A DNA stretch of 64,000 nt from Styela clava (lineage: Eukaryota > Chordata > Ascidiacea > Stolidobranchia > Styelidae), in contig NC_135263.1 in assembly GCF_964204865.1 (NCBI RefSeq), positions 7,070,501 to 7,134,500 of the forward strand, in the 5' to 3' direction. Positions 62,901 to 64,000 of this stretch are shown piece after piece. Within the stretch, counting starts at the first letter, position 1; every line of letters begins with the position of its first letter. The translations under genes were made by a program, and so were the position numbers. Below the pieces are notes generated by a model that did not search any database, had not been told where the DNA came from, and saw nothing but the letters and a program-made list of their open reading frames with translations.

Positions 62901-64000
62901 AATTCCTAAAGTTTAAAATAAAGACAATGCCGGTTTACTTTCTTGAATTATATTCTAGTTACTTAATTTTGATTATAATCTGAAAACTGTATACGCACTT
63001 GAATCATATATCGTCTGTTGATGAATTGTCCTCTTTCCCACATCCAAACATTTTTATTGAGAAGATTGGTTACACGAACCATAACTCTAAATACAAAATT
63101 AAATACGGGGGAATAAATAAATAAAAACTAAGGAGATTACATTCAATTTTTATGTCTGGTTTCACTGAAAAGCAACCAGATCAAACCTAAGCATTGAGCG
63201 TATTTGATGATTGATTTTGGTCCAAAATCGATAGATTAGTTGACTTTAATATGAAATTAAGAAAAATGAATATATAAAATAAACGCTTCATGGGATTCTT
63301 GAGGCCAAACGACCTAATTGCCTAATATGCAAATATGTTATGTGTAATTTGCAACTAAATCCCGAATTGATGATAGAATAATCCCTGACGGAAAAGTTCG
63401 TTATTGTTTTTGACTATTATATGTATTACCGTGTTCCTTTATCTTTATCGTCCTGTGTCGCACCAGATATCAGAATAAGTTCAAAATGTCTATATTTGTT
63501 CAATTCCTCAGATACCGCATTCACTTCACCAATCATTGGAAGAAGTTCAAGCACCTGTTCCTGAGCCTTTTGTTGATCTATTCAAGTAGATATGATTAAA
63601 AGATACTAGAAATTTATTTGAAACCTCAGCCTATTCTCATACCACCATACAGCAATATTTTACAAGTTATGGTAAACTAGAATAATCATTTATGAGGAAG
63701 GTTTCACCTTAAGGTCAGTTTCTTCAATTTACTAAAAATATGTAAAGTTTCAAACAGTTGCTGATTCAGCCGTTTGTTTATTATAAAAGAATATTATAAA
63801 GTTAAATATAGTATAAAGTTATAAAATGAAATCTTCATATCTTTGTGGTTCATGCCTGAATAACCTTTGCTTTACTTTTTTGATACAAGCTAATGAATAT
63901 ATTACCTTTAGTCAAGCCACTCTGCAAAGTTGAAAATCCACTATTTTCTGCCAATTCCTTTTGTGCAAAATCCCAATCTATAGTTTCGGGTGTCCCTTCA
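56911..64000 (-). CDS. Kinesin-3/KIF28-like motor protein, C-terminal part (partial)
   Basis: Minus-strand exons in transcript order: from beyond 64000 to 63906, 63577-63430, 63086-62999, 62905-62732, 62365-62240, 61994-61887, 61461-61300, 61000-60845, 60693-60565, then 58456-58351, 57289-57248 and 56988-56911. The motor domain is outside the window. The segment DPFYDPPQDYLIGSSNAFLQ with SLSYALDFDDKLTITDHKGQ is the kinesin-3 stalk signature following an FHA region. ELLPMIGEVNAVSEELNKY and FINRRYMIQELYQQF also fit KIF28-type proteins. Later exons give a C2-like beta-rich region, an ELHTLQGKYNRLERKERRIQ helix, and a polar Lys/Ala/Thr-rich tail ending KSSKVCVLM. Phases close except that 58456-58351 needs two carried bases while 60565 ends in phase 0, so at least one small exon between them was missed. 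The 62905-62732 exon uses a GC donor. KIF28 itself is inferred; KIF1/13-type relatives are alternatives. Confidence 0.78.
62500..62527. repeat. TA microsatellite
   Basis: A short (AT/TA)n run in a kinesin-gene intron. Confidence 0.7.

Noticed and set aside
1-64000. tRNA genes, rRNA and CRISPR arrays
   Set aside because: No convincing tRNA B-box with cloverleaf context, no rRNA-like block and no regularly spaced direct repeats were seen by eye.

Overview
The window is eukaryotic, AT-rich and intron-rich, with GT-AG introns from about 0.1 to 2.6 kb. The gene set is metazoan and probably from a non-vertebrate chordate, most likely a tunicate (ascidian). I base that on the compact genes, the troponin C type, the single VGLUT-like transporter and many small hAT-type transposons. 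The species is inferred, not proven.

Layout. (1) 79-245, minus: one exon of a CUB-domain protein whose gene runs off the left edge. (2) 246-5781: no gene; a 1.29-kb hAT-type element lies at 3949-5235. (3) 5782-8017, plus: a four-exon type II membrane protein of the SGNH/PC-esterase type; its catalytic DxxH motif now lies out of frame behind a premature stop. (4) 9684-21725, plus: a PEAK1/PRAG1-like pseudokinase scaffold, rebuilt here as ten exons (about 1,439 residues). (5) 23251-25309, plus: troponin C, six exons, 162 residues, four intact EF-hands. (6) 26.3-30.1 kb: nested transposon remnants. (7) 30964-34501, plus: CFAP20, five exons, 193 residues, very strongly conserved. (8) 34.5-43.6 kb: a transposon-rich gap with a tiny hAT MITE with perfect 8-bp target duplications, a dispersed non-LTR-like repeat in tail-to-tail copies, a pair of 393-bp inverted arms 2.9 kb apart, and a decayed hAT transposase zinc-finger fragment. 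(9) 43643-54455, plus: a vesicular glutamate transporter (SLC17A6/7/8-like), eleven exons, 663 residues. (10) 56911 to beyond 64000, minus: the 3' half of a kinesin-3/KIF28-like motor gene, tail-to-tail with the transporter, ending in an apparent CaaX box.

The genes are functionally unrelated neighbours (signalling scaffold, muscle calcium sensor, cilium protein, synaptic transporter, motor), as is usual in animal genomes. No operon is evident. Exon models were built by hand from splice signals, phase and family similarity. Most phases close exactly. Two places remain open: the acceptor of pseudokinase exon 8, and a missing exon between 58457 and 60564 in the kinesin gene.

I found no wholly new system. 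The most interesting observations are the CaaX-ended kinesin, the frameshifted SGNH gene, the SH2/SH3 ligand motifs in the pseudokinase, a palindromic RFX-like site before CFAP20, and the structured transposon landscape.
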